From positions 11,548,984-11,612,983 of the forward strand of contig CM077034.1 in assembly GCA_039090855.1 (NCBI GenBank): a stretch of DNA of 64,000 bases. Reading direction: 5' to 3'. The translations under genes were made by a program, and so were the position numbers. The stretch comes from Macrothele yani. Taxonomy: Eukaryota; Arthropoda; Arachnida; Araneae; Macrothelidae. Every line of letters begins with the position of its first letter. The first letter of the stretch is position 1. Positions 48,712 through 58,036 of the stretch are shown here, one piece after another. Below the pieces are notes generated by a model that was given only the letters and a program-made list of their open reading frames with translations, did not search any database and was not told the origin of the DNA.

Positions 48712-49311
48712 ATATTCACGTTGTGGGTGTTCGTTGTTGTGAAATTTCTGCTCACTGATTGAAAACTTTGCTAACATAAAGATTGTTATCTTCACCTTCT
48801 GTTTCTTAGTCAGACTTGCTCTTTTATACTTTTGACGACCGCACATGACAGTAAGGTTTTTAAAATATTTCTAAGAAATTTTTTTAGAATTTTAGGATTC
48901 CTTAGACATTTGTTTAAATTCTGACGATTTGGATACTTTTGCTGATGAGGGTTAATCTCTTGATGTTTTTAATTCAGACTCTTGCTGACTTCCTTTGTCA
49001 CATTCATTTGAACTGGTTTTCAATACCTCAGGCATTTTAAAATAATAGATCAACGAACCTGGTCTGCACAATATTCAGCTAAACAACATAAACGGAATAC
49101 AATAAGCAGGTGGACCTACATGTTTCTGAAAGTTTATCTTTGAAGGTAAGTGCACATTACAATTTCTGAAAATTTTTTTATTGACTGGTAAATTACTGAA
49201 TTCGATAATTATATACACAGGCGGAGATTAAGCGACGAATGGGCACTCAGCACGAGAAATGTTATAACGTGAGAAACAGTTATTGAAGTAGTAGTAGTGC
49301 TATTGATTTAT

Positions 49312-49323
49312 AAAGAAAAACTA
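49312..49323. repeat. Right target-site duplication of PLE-E
   Basis: AAAGAAAAACTA, an exact match to 46153-46164, directly follows the right arm of PLE-E. Confidence 0.7.
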
Positions 49324-50745
49324 ATTGGTGTATTGTGTTTTAGTTTTACTTATTTGTGACCTACCCCTTTATTTTGAACTCGTTAAGTGCAACAACAAAG
49401 AAGAACTGATTGGTGTATTGTGTTTTAGTCTGACTCATTTGTGACCTACCCTTTTATTTTGAACTGATTAAAGGCAACAACAAAGAAGAACTGATTGGTG
49501 TACTGTGTTTTTAGTCTTACTCACTTGTGACCTACCCCTTTATTTTGAACTTCTTAAATGCAACGGCAAAGAAGAACTATTTGGTGTATTGTGTTTTAGT
49601 CTTACTCATTTGTGACTTACCCCTTTATTTTGAACTCATGAAATGCAACAACAAAGAAGAACTGATTGGTGTATTGTGTTTTAGTCTTACTCATTTGTGA
49701 CCTACCCTTTTATTTTGAACTGATTAAAGGCAACAACGAAGAAGAACTGATTGGTGTACTGTGTTTTTAGTCTTACTCACTTGTGACCTACCCCTTTATT
49801 TTGAACTTGTTAAATACAACAACAAAGAAGAACTGATTGGTGTATTGTGTTTTAGTCTTACTCATTTGTGACCTACCCTTTTATTTTGAACTGATTAAAG
49901 GCAACAACGAAGAAGAACTGATTGGTGTACTGTGTTTTTAGTCTTACTCACTTGTGACCTACCCCTTTATTTTGAACTTGTTAAATACAACAACAAAGAA
50001 GAACTGATTGGTGTATTGTGTTTTAGTCTTACTCATTTGTGGCCTACCCCTTTATTTTGAACTTCTTAAATGCAACGGCAAAGAAGAACTGTTTGGTGTA
50101 TTGTGTTTTAGTCTTACTCATCTGTGACCTTCCCCTTTATTTTGGGCTCATTAAATGCAACAACAAAGAAGAACTGATTGGTGTACTGTGTTTTAGTCTT
50201 ACTCATTTGTGACTTACCCCTTTATTTTGGGCTCGTTAAATGCAACAACAAAGAACTGATTGGTGTATTGTGTTTTAGCCTTACTCATTTGCGACCTACC
50301 CTTTTATTTTGAACTCGTTAAGTGCAACAACAAAGAACTGATTGGTGTATTATGTTTTAGCCTTACTCATTTGCGACCTACCCTTTTATTTTGAACTCGT
50401 TAAGTGCAACAACAAAGAACTGATTGGTGTATTGTGTTTCAGTCTTACTCATCTGTGACCTACCCCCTTTATTTTGAGCTTATGAAATGCAACAACAAAA
50501 AAGAACTGATTGGTGTATTGTGCTTTAGTCTTACTCATTTGTGACCTACCCTTTTATTTTGAACTGATTAAAGGCAGCAACAAAGAAGAACTGATTGGTG
50601 TACTGTGTTTTTAGTTTTACTCACTTGTGACCTACCCCTTTATTTTGAACTTGTTAAATGCAACAACAAAGAAGAACTGATTGATGTATTGTGTTTTAGT
50701 CTTACTCATTTGTGACTTACCCCTTTATTTCAAACTTGTTAAAAC
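49312..50745 (+). repeat. About 85-bp minisatellite next to the third ENT exon
   Basis: About 16-17 units share AACTGATTGGTGTATTGTGTTTTAG-like and GTGACCTACCC(C/T)TTTATTTTGAACT-like cores, spaced about 85 bp. Two variants alternate in places (GATTAAAGG and TTGTTAAATA forms), suggesting a two-unit period of about 170 bp. A partial unit also lies at about 46145-46164, left of PLE-E. It ends about 175 bases before the exon at 50921. Confidence 0.9.
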
Positions 50746-50920
50746 TCACATTAAATTGTCTGTCTATGACTCTATCTGTCTATTTATTTACTTTTTGTTA
50801 GAAAATTGCTACATGCTCAGTTTTCAAAAACAAAATCTTATCAAGCTGCAAAATTTTATTATGAGTAAATGTGTAATCATAGTATAATTGCTTACTGATT
50901 ACGTGGTGATTTTCTTTCAG

Positions 50921-50954
50921 ATCTTCTTCCAATTCTTCTTGAACAAAAAGAAAG
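50921..50954 (+). CDS. Candidate third ENT exon (34 bases)
   Basis: The acceptor TTTTCTTTCAG ends at 50920 and the donor GTAAGATCT starts at 50955. In the phase required by the previous exon it reads IFFQFFLNKKK and ends in phase 1. The aromatic run followed by lysines fits the start of the large intracellular loop after TM6 of ENTs. It is short, so the call depends on splice-site quality and phase, and a chance match cannot be excluded. Confidence 0.55.
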
Positions 50955-51127
50955 GTAAGATCTCACAAAATTACACACAAATAATTTTTTAAGTTAAATT
51001 TCCTTCTGAGCTAAATATCAACACATGGTTTAGATTTCTAGAATAAAATGTAAGAATGTTGGAGGTACAAAAATGAAAAAAATTGCATGTGAAGTATGTC
51101 TGAGCTGTTGTAGAAACAGAAATTGTT

Positions 51128-51141
51128 ATGTAATGTTAGAG
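51128..51141. repeat. Left target-site duplication of PLE-C
   Basis: ATGTAATGTTAGAG recurs exactly at 52055-52068, giving a 14-bp duplication around PLE-C. Confidence 0.8.
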
Positions 51142-51195
51142 ACAAATAAAGGTAACTTGATCACGCTAGTTACGTTAACTGAAACTTTTACAAAA

Positions 51196-51253
51196 GTTCG
51201 TAAGTTGGAAGCTTTCGACCTTATCTTAGGTCGAAAGCTTCCAACTTACGAAC
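51196..51253. repeat. Perfect 26-bp palindrome with 6-base loop
   Basis: The arms 51196-51221 and 51228-51253 are exact reverse complements, with TATCTT between. The centre lies in helix II of the PLE-C ribozyme motif: the inverted arm ends there and the body starts again with the same sequence in plus orientation. It could form a stable hairpin or cruciform. Confidence 0.95.
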
Positions 51254-51257
51254 AGAA

Positions 51258-51926
51258 GAACTATCCAAAATTTCTACAATAGCCCTCTCTCATGGTTTCC
51301 CTGCTGTTATAGTCAACTCCCTCATAAAGAAATATGAAAACCATTTGAAAATCGAATGCCTCCTTCCTCACAAGAAAGAAGACCTGAAATTCTGTGGTTC
51401 TGTTCCTTACCATCCTTCCTATGCTTATAAGTTACAGATTCTTTTTAGAAGTTTTGGTTACCATCTTGCCATTAAATCTACCCCAAACATCTTGAAACTT
51501 CTACAAAGGGATAGGGACAAAGTTGAAAGCCTGAACCTCCCAGGAGTTTACTGCATTCCTATCTCTTCTTCTACTGGGGATAACTTATACATTAGAAGCA
51601 CATACAGGAGCATTAGCCATAGAATTTTAGAACATAAAAAAGATGTTTCGAAAGCCAATCCCAATACTGCCTTGTCTATTTTGACAATGGAAGACACTTC
51701 TGCAGTTCCCCACTGGAACGAAGCGAAACGAATTGCTTCTTTTGACAATCGTTTTGCCCTCCGTTACCGTGAAAGCGTAGAAATTATTTTCAACTCAATG
51801 ACTTGCAACTCCGAATCTCCTCTCTACATTCCGTTGATCTGGAGATCAATTCTAAGTTTTGGCAACAAAAATAAGAAAAATTCAAATGTAGAATCTGGCA
51901 ACAATCTTAGTCCTCCATTGGCGTGA
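51258..51926 (+). CDS. PLE-C GIY-YIG endonuclease with preceding RT tail (partial, uninterrupted)
   Basis: The reading frame is open without breaks from 51258 to the TGA at 51924. It starts inside the protein (ELSKISTIALSHGFP), which aligns with the PLE-D region ELANI..IATQHGFP after the RT. It then has CGSVPYHPSYAYKL, as in PLE-D GSIPYQEPSAYKL, and the nuclease: PGVYCIP (GIY-type) near 51540, LYIRS (YIG changed to YIR) near 51590, HRILEHKKDV, and RYRESVEIIF with the conserved Glu. The YIG glycine is replaced by Arg, as in the minus-strand PLE-D copy, so activity is uncertain. The RT palm is absent. The frame is likely open because the copy is young rather than because it is used. Confidence 0.65.
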   Translation, partial: ELSKISTIALSHGFPAVIVNSLIKKYENHLKIECLLPHKKEDLKFCGSVPYHPSYAYKLQILFRSFGYHLAIKSTPNILKLLQRDRDKVESLNLPGVYCIPISSSTGDNLYIRSTYRSISHRILEHKKDVSKANPNTALSILTMEDTSAVPHWNEAKRIASFDNRFALRYRESVEIIFNSMTCNSESPLYIPLIWRSILSFGNKNKKNSNVESGNNLSPPLA

Positions 51927-51958
51927 TGAAGACCTAAGATAAGGTCGAAAGCTTCCAA
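51918..51958 (+). ncRNA. Hammerhead-like ribozyme motif, PLE-C 3' end
   Basis: TTGG (helix I), CGTGATGA (core, one base longer than CTGATGA), unpaired A, GACCT-AAGATA-AGGTC (perfect 5-bp helix II), GAA, AG/CT (2-bp helix III, no loop), T (cleavage base), CCAA (pairs with TTGG). It overlaps the nuclease stop codon. The extra core base is a reservation. Confidence 0.5.
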
Positions 51959-52054
51959 CTTACGAACTTTTTGTAAAAGTTTCAGTTAACGTAACTAGCG
52001 TGATCAAGTTACCTTTATTTGTTAATATTGTTACGTGTTTTGCCCATCATCATC

Positions 52055-52068
52055 ATGTAATGTTAGAG
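52055..52068. repeat. Right target-site duplication of PLE-C
   Basis: ATGTAATGTTAGAG, an exact match to 51128-51141. Confidence 0.8.
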
Positions 52069-52321
52069 GTTGACATTGTTAATGTGAAATAATTTTTTAC
52101 GCGTTCGTAAGCATTGCTTAATTTACAAAAGATGAATGATTACTATATTGTAAAAAGTGTTGGTCTTCATAACTGCATAGTACAGGGGGCATCTTGAAAG
52201 TGATTTTCCTCCTAAATAACTTTTGAAATTTTGAAGTGATTTTAGTGAAACTGTACTGACATGTACTATGATATGTTACCAATGCGGGAACAATTTTTTT
52301 CCAGAATCGGAGACAAAGATC

Positions 52322-52560
52322 ATGAGTGACAGTGAAAAGCAGCGAGCCTTAATTAAATTCCTAGAAAAAGTGGTATGTGAGGCTCCAGAAATCCACAGAA
52401 GACTCCTGGCGGTGTATGGAGCTGCCACAATCGACATCAGTTATGTCCGAATATGGACGAAGAGGTTTTGAGAGGGAGAAAGTTCAGTGTCAGATGCCAA
52501 CAGGCAACGAGTGAAAGACCTCATCACAGATCATTGTCGTGTCACCATCCAGGAGTTGAA
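52322..52560 (+). pseudogene. mariner transposase, N-terminal part
   Basis: From MSDSEKQRALIKF at 52322 it reads the typical mariner helix-turn-helix region: EAPEIHRRLLAVYG, then YVRIWTKRF. An in-frame TGA follows at 52469, and after it EGESSVSDANRQRVKDLITDH and VTIQELN. The order 'P.EIHRRL..VYG' and 'W.KRF.EG..SV.D' is a mariner hallmark. The MITE inserted right after the last residue. Confidence 0.7.
52556..52560. repeat. Left target duplication of MITE copy 2
   Basis: TTGAA, repeated at 54572-54576 outside the opposite terminal repeat. Confidence 0.75.
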
Positions 52561-54571
52561 CAGGGTTCCCACTCAACCTGGAAAACAGGGAAAACCTGGA
52601 ATTCGGAATTTGAAAATGGTTCCAAAAATCAGGGAAAACTCAGGGAAAATTACTCTTTTTTTTTTTTTTTTTTTTTGTAAAAATCAATGGATACTTTATT
52701 TTGCCAAAAAACAATTATTTTTCAAGATTTCGAACTTTTACTTGCAATTACTGCCTGCCTAGAATTTGGTAGATCTTACTTTCAGTTATATTTATTAAGT
52801 ACAGTATTTCCTTTATTCTCTAAAAAAAGATACAAAATTGAATTTTTAAAATTGCCAGTTATTAAGCTTTTGTTCAATTTCTGCAGGCAGTTGATATAAC
52901 ATAGAACAATCAGGCACAATGGCTCCTGCTTGAAGAAACACTTCACAAGAGAACCAACCAAATGATGGATCAAAGTCCTTTCTCTGTTGGTTCTCTTGGA
53001 ACATGTTTCTTTGAACAGGGCCATTCCATCATTAAGCTTAGCTGCATTGTGTTATAGAAAAACTGAAACTATTCAACTGGCAGATTTTTTCTTATATATG
53101 ACCTGTTTCTGTGGGAATGTATTTACAAAATTGAATTTTTAAAATTGCCAGTTATTAAGCTTTTGTTCAATTTCTGCAGGCAGTTGATATAACATAGAAC
53201 AACCAGGCACAATGGCTCCTGCTTGAAGAAACACTTCACAAGAGAACCAACCAAATGATGGATCAAAGTCCTTTCTCTGTTGGTTCTCTTGAAACATGTT
53301 TCTTTAAACAGGGCCATTCCATCATTAAGCTTAGCTGCATTGTGTTATAGAAAAACTGAAACTATTCAACTGGCAGATTCTTTCTTATAATATGACCTGT
53401 TTCTGTGGGAATGTATTTACAAAATTGAATTTTTAAAATTGCCAGTTATTAAGCTTTTGTTCAAATTCTGCAGGCAGTTGTTATAGCATGGAACAATTAG
53501 GCACAATGGCTCCTGCTTGAAGAAACACTTCACAAGAGAACCAACCAAATGATGGATCAAAAGTCCTTTGTCTGTTGGTTCTCTTGAAACATGTTTCTTT
53601 GAACAGAGCCATTCCATCATTAAGCTTAGCTGCATTGTGTTATAGAAAAACTGAAACTATTCAACTGGCAGATTCTTTCTTATAATATGACCTGTTTCTG
53701 TGGGAATGTATTTACAAAATTGAATTTTTAAAATTGCCAGTTATTAAGCTTTTGTTCAAATTCTGCAGGCAGTTGTTATAGCATGGAACAATTAGGCACA
53801 ATGGCTCCTGCTTGAAGAAGCACTTCACAAGAGAACCAACCAAATGATGGATCAAAATCCTTTGTCTGTTGGTTCTCTTGAAACATGTTTCTTTGAACAG
53901 GGCCATTCCATCATTAAGCTTAGCTGCATTGTGTTATAGAAAAACTGAAACTATTCAACTGGCAGATTTTTTCTTACATATGACCCGTTTCTATGGGAAT
54001 GTATTTACAAAATTGAATTTTTAAAATTGCCAGTTATTAAGCTTTTGTTCAATTTCTGCAGGCAGTTGTTATTACATGGAACAATTAGGCACAATGGCTC
54101 CTGCTTGAAGAAACACTTCACAAGAGAACCAACAAATGATGGATCAAAGTCCTTTGTCTGTTGGTTCTCTTGAAACATGTTTCTTTGAACAGAGCCATTC
54201 CATCATTAAGCTTAGCTGCATTGTGTTATAGAGAAACTGAAACTATTCAACTGGCAGATTTTTATTTACATATGACCTGTTTCTATGGGAATGTATTTAC
54301 AAATTCCATGTGGGTAGTATTCACAAAAGTTCACGGAACTTTGGTACAAAAATAATGTGCATAGTTAGTTGTTGTTAATGAAAAGCAGGTAATTTTATAA
54401 TGACAAATTACGTAAAGAATTTACAAGTGTGTGCTTTGGTGAGAAAAATGAATGGAATGGAATGAAATGTAACAATTCTTTGCAACATGCCACTCTGGAA
54501 AACTTTAAAAACCACCTGGAGAACCTGGAAAAGTCAGGGAATTTTTGTATTACTTTTCAGTGGGAACCCTG
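52561..54571 (+). mobile_element. hAT-like MITE, copy 2 (2,011 bp) with tandem core
   Basis: Perfect 13-bp terminal inverted repeats, CAGGGTTCCCACT (52561-52573) and AGTGGGAACCCTG (54559-54571), with TTGAA on both sides. The subterminal regions share GGAAAA and CAGGGAA motifs in opposite orientation. There is no coding capacity. The CAGGG start fits the hAT superfamily; a 5-bp duplication is unlike the usual 8 bp, but a hAT group with 5-bp duplications has been described. It is inserted in the mariner transposase gene. Confidence 0.85.
52835..54305 (+). repeat. Five tandem units of about 294 bp inside MITE copy 2
   Basis: ATTAAGCTTTTGTTCAA recurs at 52861, 53154, 53448, 53743 and 54036 (steps of 293-295). 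Each unit contains the CAAGAGAACCAAC/GTTGGTTCTCTTG (or close) hairpin also present in the 143-bp array at 12-15.5 kb, plus about 150 bases more. Minus-strand frames of about 64-80 codons are repeat shadows. Confidence 0.92.
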
Positions 54572-54576
54572 TTGAA
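54572..54576. repeat. Right target duplication of MITE copy 2
   Basis: TTGAA, matching 52556-52560; the mariner sequence continues after it. Confidence 0.75.
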
Positions 54577-54737
54577 ACAAAACAGTGCTAACTGTATGCA
54601 AACGTTGAAGAAGCTAAAAGAAGTGATCAGAAGGAAAAGACCTGACATTCCACTTCATAGTGTTGTTTTACACCATGATAACATACAGTGTGTATGTCCC
54701 CACACCTGAATGGGAGATTTCACAGGCTATTGCCAAA
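54577..54737 (+). pseudogene. mariner transposase, middle part
   Basis: After the right MITE duplication the transposase resumes, with decayed frames. TLKKLKEVIRRKRPDIP-like sequence is followed by VLHHDN, the second catalytic Asp block of mariner elements (usually LHDNARPH-like), here followed by degraded sequence. It stops where PLE-D inserted. Confidence 0.55.
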
Positions 54738-54748
54738 ATGAGGTGGAT
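54738..54748. repeat. Left target-site duplication of PLE-D
   Basis: ATGAGGTGGAT recurs exactly at 62069-62079. Mariner coding sequence is continuous across the pair. Confidence 0.75.
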
Positions 54749-54794
54749 TAAGAAGAAGGTAGTGTAGAACACCCTAAGTTATGTATAAAAAAGT

Positions 54795-56273
54795 TTAAGG
54801 CAAATATATTTCAGCCATTACTATGGCCTTCGTCAGTGCGACTACGATTGGTTTTCGTTGCCAGATTGGAAAGGTAAGTTTTGTAATGGTAACTCTGGGT
54901 GATGTGATGCAATGAGGGATTTCCAGATGTAAGGAATGAAAATGGGGGAGCTCAGAGTTGCAATTTTTGTAAAATAAAATTTCCAAACTTTCTCTAAACC
55001 TGAGAGCATACCGATTTTGGAAGGGAGCCAACTTTTTAGTATCGGACCAAAGTGGAATAGCAGAAGTGTCAGCCATGGTAAGAAGAGACAAGGAAGATGA
55101 AGGTTTTCCAAATTTCACATCAGATTTGTGTTCCTGAAGTCTTGAGAGAATTTTCCGGAAGGAACTTCTTATGTACGCAGTTAATCCAACGCTAGTCTTG
55201 ATCAGAATTTTATACACTCCAGGCGAAGAGAGCGGAGGTCTTGGGTTTCTGTCATTACGGAGTATAACAGAAATTGAAGGGGAAGAACGAATGGCAAGTC
55301 TATATCCTTCTCTTTTGAAGATACTGATGAGTTTGTAGGCAGAAGGTTCGTGGTAAGGGATTTAGCCAGCAAATGTTAGTTCCTTTTTTGGTGAAACAGG
55401 TTGAAGAGCAACAACTGGTTTTTTCCTAGCATTGTGAATTAATTTAGAACCCAGGCGAGGGGAAAGTCATGTTGAGTAGCGATCACGTGGATGTTTGCTA
55501 ATTCATTTGTTAGATTAACTTCAGTGTTAGAAACCAAATGAGCTTGATGAATGAGAGACTTGAAAGCTGACATTTTATATTGGTGGAAGGTATGAGAATT
55601 GAAAGGAATAATGCTATTGGTAGAAACTGGTTTTCGGTAGACAGAAGTGGATAGAAGATTATTACATTTTGAGATGTTGACATCCAAGAAATTTATCTTG
55701 CCATCAATTTCTTCATCAATAGTGAATCTAATGGATGGGAATTTTTCAGTGATTAAATTTGTGAGTTGCAATAGATCTTTTTTAGGATGAGGCCAGATGA
55801 CAAAAATATCATCGACATAACGGAGCCATAAGGTAGGTTGTTGGTCATGTTGCATCGCTATTGATTGCTCAATAATTTGCAGGTATACTTCAGCCAAAAG
55901 TGGGGAAAGAGGTGACCCCATCGGTACACCTTGGTTTTGTAGATAGCATTTATTATTATAAACGAAAAAACTGTGTTGACGAAGAGAATACAGGCAATCA
56001 TACAAATCCTTGGTTAAAGTGCCGTCCATCGAAAATTGTTCTTTGAATTTATGAATGAGTAGCATGTGTGCTTCAAAAGAGGCACACAAGGAAAAAGTGA
56101 TTCAGCGTCCAGGGTAAACATACTTGCATGACCATCAATGGAGTTTGAGTCTAGAGATGAATTCAGCAGTGGATGAGATATTGAAGGGGTGGTTATTAGT
56201 GATAAACTTTAATTTTTTGGCAAGACATTTTTTCAGGTTACAAGCAGGATACATCAGCCAATTAGGCCTCTTG
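54795..56273 (-). pseudogene. PLE-D minus copy: RT and GIY-YIG nuclease
   Basis: From 56273 (minus): RPNWLMYP and NLKKCLAKKLKFITNNHPF (RT fingers), then frame damage. The palm from 56089 has DLYDCLYSLRQHSFF, QGVPMGSPLSPLLAEVYL (motif B), LWLRYVDDIFVIW (motif C, catalytic YVDD intact) and INFLDVNISKC...YRKPVSTN. Frame breaks follow between 55439 and 55217. The nuclease from about 55217 has a GVY-type start and TAYIRSSFRKILSRLQEHKSDV, so YIG reads YIR. RYALRFRESLEILF carries the conserved Glu. Motif A is affected by a break near 56100. It is non-functional as a whole but has a readable RT core. Confidence 0.75.
54800..54839 (-). ncRNA. Hammerhead-like ribozyme motif, PLE-D minus copy
   Basis: On the minus strand: GCA, CTGACGA, unpaired A, GGCCAT-AGTA-ATGGCT, GAA, AT-AT-AT, T, TGC. 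It differs from 61936-61975 only at the variable core base (C for T), a position any base may occupy in hammerheads. Confidence 0.6.
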
Positions 56274-57179
56274 TGGAAAATACTCACTCCCCTGCTTATA
56301 ATCTGGAAAAATGTCTTGCCAAAAAATTCAAGGTTATCACTAATAACCACCCCTTCAATATCTCATTCACTGCTGAATTCATCTCTAGACTTCCAAACTC
56401 CATTGATTGTCATGCGAGTACATTTACCCTGGATGTTGAATCACTTTTTCCTTGTGTCCCTCAATTTGAAGCACACATGCTACTTATTCATAAATTCAAA
56501 GAACAATTTCCCATGGACGGCACTTTAACCAAGGATTTGTATGATTGCCTGTATTCTCTTCGTCAACACAGTTTTTTTTTGTTTTGGCTGAAGTATACCT
56601 GCAAAATATTGAGCAATTAATAGTGATGCAAGATGACCAACAACCTACCTTATGGCTCTGTTATGTCGTCGATAATTCTATCATCTGGCCTCATCCTAAA
56701 AAAGATCTATTGCAACTCACAAATTTAATTTCTGAAAATTTCCCATCCATTAGATTCACTATTGATGAAGAAATTGATGGCAAGATAAATTTCTTGGATG
56801 TCAACATCTCAAAATGTAATAATCTTCTATCCACTTCTGTCTACCGAAAACCAGTTTCTACCAATAGCATTATTCCTTTCAATTCTCATACCTTCCACCA
56901 ATATAAACTGTCAGCCCTCAAGTCTCTCATTCATCGAGCTCATTTGGTTTGTAACACTGAAGTTAACCTAAAAAATGAATTAGCAAACATCCCCTTGATC
57001 GCTACTCAACATGGCTTTCCCCCTCTCCTGGTTTCTAAATTAATTCAAAATGCTAAGAAAAAACCAGTTGTTGCTCTTCAACCTGTTTCACCAAAAATGG
57101 AACTAACGTTTGCTGGCTCAATCCCTTACCAGGAACCTTCTGCCTACAAACTCATCAGTATCTTCAAAAGAGAAGGATA
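56274..57179 (+). pseudogene. PLE-D plus copy: RT portion (left of hAT insertion)
   Basis: The sequence runs from YNLEKCLAKKFKVITNNHPF and a motif-A-like TFTLDVESLFPCVP through DLYDCLYSLRQHSFF. It then skips the GVPMGSP motif B, deleted compared with the minus copy near 56575, and resumes in another frame at LAEVYLQNIEQ. The catalytic motif reads YVVD instead of YVDD (near 56666), so one catalytic Asp is lost. INFLDVNISKC, YRKPVSTN and the region to AYKLISIFKREG follow, ending at the hAT insertion. It is clearly dead, and more damaged than the minus copy. Confidence 0.75.
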
Positions 57180-58036
57180 CAGGGATTGCATTCCTCCTAA
57201 AATTCCTAATATTTTGTGACCCTCCTTAAATTCCTAAAATTATACCTAAAATTTGCTATTCTTCCTAAAATTTTCGTAAGCTTATTTATAAAAAATACAA
57301 CCGTTATTAACGCCAATAAATTTACCATTACGGTAAGGTAAAAAGACCTGTTATTGTAGAAACACAGCCTATATGCTGTGCTGCTGAAGGGAGGGAAAAT
57401 GACACCATCGAGATGCACTTGCTTCGGGGCGGACGCTCCACTTTTTTGCCTTCGGACAGTTTTCGAGAGTAACAAGAGATCTAAGGGAAAAGGGGAGGGG
57501 TCATTTTCACCCCTGGTTTGCGCTTTGCAGACAAACTCCGTGGCACGCAGAAGATCGTACTTTATTTTTATACATGCCTTGTGGAACCTCCTCTTTCTGC
57601 TGATGTTTTGTTATTGTAAACCGCAGGTGGGTGGAAGCAAAGAGGAAAACATGTGGTCTCCTTCCATAACCTCCGGTAATGACGATGGGATGGTAGCTGA
57701 GTGTTATCGTGGCAGTCAGTAGAGCACGTGATCATTGACCTTCGATCGTGCGTCGGCGACAGCGACCTTCGATGCGCAATATATCTCGGCTCCGACTCGC
57801 TTTGACTGAACTTGCATGAGATGCGTATGATAGTTTCTGGCTTTGCGTCTTTTATGGTGTTGTTCTCTGTGCTGTGTGCAGGTTCAGTTCTCTAGTGGTG
57901 ACCTGCTTTTTTTTTTTTTTTTTCTATCTTCTGACATCCTCGCAGCCAAATTTCGGGAAGTTGTCTGGTTTTGCAATAATGGAACGTGTTTTTGTACTTC
58001 CCTTTCATTTTCTGGTTAGTAATACAAGTGTTTAAG

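Larger units (their letters stand above)
46165..49311 (+). mobile_element. PLE-E, Penelope-like element with nested Tc1
   Basis: It is flanked by the 12-bp duplication above. Inverted arms of about 147 bp are present: 46217-46365 on the left matches the reverse complement of 49165-49311. The left side has an extra 52 bases (46165-46216). Between the arms lie a 5'-truncated body with the GIY-YIG domain (46466-46920), a Tc1 insertion (46923-48464) and a 3' untranslated part with a hammerhead-like motif (48668-48711). It resembles PLE-A in protein sequence. Confidence 0.75.
11628..50920 (+). other. Putative giant ENT intron (39.3 kb)
   Basis: It is bounded by the donor at 11628 and the acceptor at 50919-50920. 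Phases agree (0 to 0), and the protein reading across it (...FTQKS then IFFQFFLNKKK) resembles the ENT sequence after TM6, where an aromatic-rich FF/FY stretch precedes a basic loop. Everything inside is transposon or tandem repeat. If the third exon is wrong, this is simply intergenic or intronic DNA of unknown extent. Confidence 0.6.
51142..52054 (+). mobile_element. PLE-C, short Penelope-like element copy (913 bp)
   Basis: It is made of an inverted 3' arm (51142-51227), a truncated body with a nuclease reading frame, and the 3' end. The arm's first base follows the duplication directly. On the right, 32 extra bases (52023-52054) separate the arm match from the duplication. The protein is closest to PLE-D in this window. 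Confidence 0.85.

Noticed and set aside
51548..51748. Minus-strand 66-codon frame
   Set aside because: It is antisense to the PLE-C nuclease, which has clear motifs on the plus strand.
57378..57722. 114-codon frame in the hAT leader
   Set aside because: No recognisable domain; it lies upstream of the transposase in likely untranslated sequence.
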